The position numbers and the translations under genes were made by a program. From an uncultured Acidobacteriota bacterium (lineage in GTDB: Bacteria; Acidobacteriota; JAAYUB01), in NCBI GenBank assembly GCA_937925645.1, contig CALAMB010000024.1, positions 1 through 16,608 on the forward strand: a stretch of DNA of 16,608 nucleotides, given 5' to 3'. Positions 14,113 through 16,608 of this stretch are shown here, piece after piece. The notes beneath the pieces were generated by a model, which did not search any database, was not told the origin of the DNA, and saw only the letters and a program-made list of their open reading frames with translations. Position 1 is the first letter of the stretch. Each line of letters starts with the position of its first letter.

Positions 14113-15923
14113 GAAGAACCCTTCTGACGCTCCTCGTGGTCTCCTGCTTGCTGATGGGTGCGTCGGTGTTGGCCAGGGAAGCCAATCCCGGCGGACTGCA
14201 GCTGGCAGCCGCCCACCCGGACCAGGGCGACATCATCGTCCGGCTCCGCAATCACCTGATCTCCATGAACGGCATCGAAGCGGCGCTATCGGAACCGAGC
14301 TACGTCGGTTCCGAGTACTGCCTGTCCTGCCACGGCGCCTTCTCTCCGGAACTTGATGAATGGCACCACACCCTGCACGCCTTCTTTATCCGCGAGCCGA
14401 AGGGGATGTACAGCCTGCAGCCGGGCCAGGGCATCATGGCCGATTACGACAGCAACGGCCAGGATGATTTCATCCAGGGATTGGATCTCAACACCCTCAC
14501 CGACACCGCCCTGGACGGCGTCAAGCCCAACGCGCCGATACTCTCCTACGATGCGGCTGCGGACAAGTATTACATCCAGCTCGGACCCGGCGGGCTCAAG
14601 CTGTGGGTGGTCGCCACCCTCGGCGGCCACAGCGTGGGCAACGGCCAGCGATTCATCTGCCGCGTGCCGGTGGCCGACGGCGACAAGCACATCGGCGGCT
14701 GGAGCCAGGCCATCTACTTCGGGCCCCTGGCCTGGAGCGGTACCGCCTACAGCGCCAGCACCACCGCCTGGTACGCCGGCAACACGCCCAAGTACGCACC
14801 CGGCGTGACCGCCGCCGACCTGGGCAACCCCACCACGGGACTTCAGGGGCAGAACTACCTGAAGAACTGCGTCGGCTGCCATATGACCGGAGTCCGCCAG
14901 GCCTGGGTCGCCGAGAGCGGCGAGTACATCGTCAACCCTTACCCGGCTTCGCTCTACCAGGAGCTGAGTCCGAACTATCCCGACCTGGACGGCGACGGGA
15001 TCAAGGACCTGATCAACATCGGCTGCGAATCGTGCCACGGTCCCGGCTCCATGCACATCCTCAGCCGCGGCAATCCCGACCGGATCGTCAATCCCAAGAA
15101 CATCCGGAACAACAAGGAGCGGTCAACGGTGTGCCTCCAGTGCCACGTTCGCATCGCTTCCGCCCCGTCGAAGAAATGGGGCTTCTCCTTTGATGAAGCC
15201 GCCAACACCGGCTACCGCGTCCAGAACCCGGTGATCCCGCTGGATACCTACCAGGTACCCACCGCGGCCAAATGGCCGGATGGCTGGAACTACGCCTATG
15301 CCCGCATCGACTCGTACCTGAGCAGCGGCCACTACCAGGGCAGCCACGGCATCGCCTGCAACGACTGCCACAACGCCCACCGGGAAACCGCCAATCCCGC
15401 CCAGGTGCGCGACACCATGGACCACAGCGGCGTGAACGACATCCCCTCGCTCGTGGCCAATGACAGCTTCTGCCTGTCGTGCCACAACGCGCCCTACTCC
15501 TTCCCCACCATCACTGAGCAGATGGTCAAGGAATGGGATGCCAATTTCCCGACGATCCGCGCCGCCATCGAGGAGCACACGCACCACCCCTATGGCGCCG
15601 ACCGCATCATGGGCCTGTCCAATTGCATCACCTGCCACATGGCGCCCAACCAGGGGCACTCCTTCATGCCGGCCCGGCCCGAGGACACCATCACCTACCA
15701 GGCGGCCACCGGTTTCTATTCGACCGCTTCCGGTAACGTGAACTCCTGCTCCTCCGCCTGCCACCGCGGCCTGGTGCGCATCTGGCAGGACGTGCTGGTC
15801 ATCCCCGACTGGACCAACAACAAGTACGGCACACCCACCGAAATCGCGCTGGCCAACCACCTGGTGGAATACTTCGGTCCCGGCGGACTGTGGTGGGACA
15901 CCACCCCGGAAGCCGCCCACTAG
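14109..15923 (+). CDS. Exported octaheme cytochrome c (seven CXXCH, one CX3CH)
   Basis: This 604-residue protein has a signal peptide (MRRTLLTLLVVSCLLMGASVLA), so it is periplasmic or extracellular. Seven CXXCH heme sites have histidines at 75, 258, 310, 346, 421, 459 and 510. An eighth site, C547-SSA-C551-H552, is CX3CH. A run of about 180 residues without heme sites separates heme 1 from heme 2. Family-like details include W85xxTxHA after heme 1, CNDCHNAH at heme 5, and CHMAPNQGHSF at heme 7. Extra histidines (H86, H87, H90, H174, H316, H413, H424, H490, H492, H493, H517) can supply distal ligands. DYDSNGQDD (112-120) and DLDGDGIKD (292-300) look like calcium loops. There is no CXXCK, so it is not NrfA. 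It is an electron carrier or a terminal reductase of unresolved subfamily; the menaquinone genes nearby are a plausible electron source. The gene is monocistronic with its own promoter and terminator. Confidence 0.9.
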   Translation: MRRTLLTLLVVSCLLMGASVLAREANPGGLQLAAAHPDQGDIIVRLRNHLISMNGIEAALSEPSYVGSEYCLSCHGAFSPELDEWHHTLHAFFIREPKGMYSLQPGQGIMADYDSNGQDDFIQGLDLNTLTDTALDGVKPNAPILSYDAAADKYYIQLGPGGLKLWVVATLGGHSVGNGQRFICRVPVADGDKHIGGWSQAIYFGPLAWSGTAYSASTTAWYAGNTPKYAPGVTAADLGNPTTGLQGQNYLKNCVGCHMTGVRQAWVAESGEYIVNPYPASLYQELSPNYPDLDGDGIKDLINIGCESCHGPGSMHILSRGNPDRIVNPKNIRNNKERSTVCLQCHVRIASAPSKKWGFSFDEAANTGYRVQNPVIPLDTYQVPTAAKWPDGWNYAYARIDSYLSSGHYQGSHGIACNDCHNAHRETANPAQVRDTMDHSGVNDIPSLVANDSFCLSCHNAPYSFPTITEQMVKEWDANFPTIRAAIEEHTHHPYGADRIMGLSNCITCHMAPNQGHSFMPARPEDTITYQAATGFYSTASGNVNSCSSACHRGLVRIWQDVLVIPDWTNNKYGTPTEIALANHLVEYFGPGGLWWDTTPEAAH

Positions 15924-15949
15924 AACGAACCGTCACATCGACTGAGTGC

Positions 15950-15984
15950 AACGGGCTGCCCATCGGGGCAGCCCGTTTTTGTTT
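15950..15984 (+). terminator. Intrinsic terminator of the cytochrome gene
   Basis: AACGGGCTGCCC (15950-15961) pairs perfectly with GGGCAGCCCGTT (15966-15977) around an ATCG loop, a 12-bp GC-rich stem. TTTTTGTTT follows (15976-15984). It begins 26 bases after the TAG of the cytochrome gene. No T-run lies on the other strand, so it should stop only rightward transcription. Confidence 0.93.
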
Positions 15985-16102
15985 GGTAATGGCGCCGGAA
16001 TCAGTGAGCGAAGTCAGCGGTCCGTGTCCAGTCGATGTCCAGGCGCCGAACAGGGTTACAGCCAACGGCAGTTCCCGGCGGTGACCACGGACTTGCAAAC
16101 CC

Positions 16103-16608
16103 TCACTGGATCAGCTTGCCCCCCTTGAGGCTTTTCGCGATGGCCGCGGCCAGCACCTGTCGCTGCGTGGCGTCGCCGCCCGTGCACCCCCAAACGAAGC
16201 GGCCCTGCCAGCCCAGCTGGATGTCGCCGTTGTACCTGTCGCGGAACGCCTTGCCGCCGGCGGCAAGAGCTCCGGCCGGCGCGTTTCCCGCGAACGCGAA
16301 CCGGCTCACCACGGCCTGGGCGGACTTGGTGTCGCCGCAATCCAGGATGAATCCCTGCAGGTTCTGCCCCTTCAACTCGTACTCCGCCAGGTACGCGCCG
16401 CGGAGATATTGATAGCCCAGAAAATTCTGGGCGATGTATTTTTCCGTGTGCGCCTTTCGCCCGGCCTCGGGCAGCCGGCGAACCAGTTCCGGCATCCGGG
16501 CCGGGCCCGGAATCCGGTCGGCGATCGCCTTCCCGAACAGGTCCAGCACCACCGGCCCCTCCTTCCCCGCGCCGTCCACGGTGATCTTGACGTAACAGTC
16601 CCCCTTGA
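16103..16608 (-). CDS. DUF6599-like protein, C-terminal part; start beyond the right edge
   Basis: The reading frame is open from the right edge to the TGA at 16103-16105, giving about 168 residues. The fragment reads KGDCYVKITVDGAG, then LFGKAIADRIPGPARMPELVRRLP, then YIAQNFLGYQYLRGAYLAEYELKGQNLQGFILDCGD, and ends GDATQRQVLAAAIAKSLKGGKLIQ. The order (a KGxxYVKI strand, an IADRIPG helix, a LGYxYLRxxYLAEY segment, and a late AxAIAKSL helix) resembles what I recall of DUF6599-type proteins, which are uncharacterised and frequent in Acidobacteriota and Bacteroidota. A GTG at 16579 exists inside the frame, but the open upstream codons show it is not the true start. The assignment is from memory of the family pattern; function is unknown. 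Confidence 0.6.
   Translation of the reverse strand, partial: KGDCYVKITVDGAGKEGPVVLDLFGKAIADRIPGPARMPELVRRLPEAGRKAHTEKYIAQNFLGYQYLRGAYLAEYELKGQNLQGFILDCGDTKSAQAVVSRFAFAGNAPAGALAAGGKAFRDRYNGDIQLGWQGRFVWGCTGGDATQRQVLAAAIAKSLKGGKLIQ

Noticed and set aside
15123..15920. 265-codon open frame on the minus strand opposite the cytochrome
   Set aside because: Shadow of the heme-motif gene, Val/Gly-rich with no start signal or motif.

Overview
The window is a G+C-rich bacterial chromosome segment packed mostly with housekeeping genes. It carries no tRNA, rRNA, insertion sequence or CRISPR array that I can see. The organism is probably an Acidobacteriota member or a close relative. That is inference, resting on several points: menaquinone made by the futalosine route, a soluble FeSOD, a large multiheme cytochrome c, a zinc-ribbon/RDD/FHA protein, a pilin-like membrane fusion and a DUF6599-like protein. 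A marker-gene or protein search would be needed to settle it.

Layout. At the left edge, on the + strand, lie the tail of a UbiA-type prenyltransferase (probably mqnP), mqnE and a homoserine dehydrogenase gene. The last of these converges on, and overlaps by 13 bases, a minus-strand CPBP/CAAX intramembrane protease gene. An AT-rich island (2868-3057) separates it from a minus-strand operon, folD - seven-bladed YVTN propeller - dCMP deaminase, whose genes are joined by two ATGA stop/start overlaps. The folD promoter (TTGTCA-17-TAAGAT) faces a divergent promoter (TTGACG-18-TATGAT) for a + strand gene encoding a polytopic membrane domain fused to an internal pilin-like helix and a pseudopilin-like domain. 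A perfect 11-bp hairpin sits between the two promoters.

Next comes a long minus-strand operon read from about 12.26 kb down to about 7.5 kb: accD, folC, xseA, xseB and a polyprenyl synthase. It is followed by sodB, which probably has its own promoter. The accD promoter (TTGACT-17-TAAGAT) is clear. Divergent to it is a + strand gene for a zinc-ribbon/RDD/proline-rich/double zinc-ribbon/FHA protein. An intergenic region with a strong promoter and palindromes precedes an exported octaheme cytochrome c, which ends in a textbook intrinsic terminator. The right edge cuts a minus-strand DUF6599-like gene.

How the genes work together. mqnP/mqnE supply menaquinone, and the multiheme cytochrome could be a downstream electron carrier. 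FolD and FolC serve the folate pool, and dCMP deaminase supplies dUMP, so FolD and the deaminase furnish the two substrates of thymidylate synthase. AccD serves fatty-acid synthesis, the polyprenyl synthase serves isoprenoids (including quinone tails), and XseAB serves DNA repair. The parts that look least standard are the cytochrome (seven CXXCH plus one CX3CH, two calcium-loop motifs, and a possible mutually exclusive hairpin pair at its start codon), the pilin-like membrane fusion, the zinc-ribbon/RDD/FHA protein, and a secreted propeller embedded in a nucleotide/folate operon. I saw no obvious defence system or mobile system.
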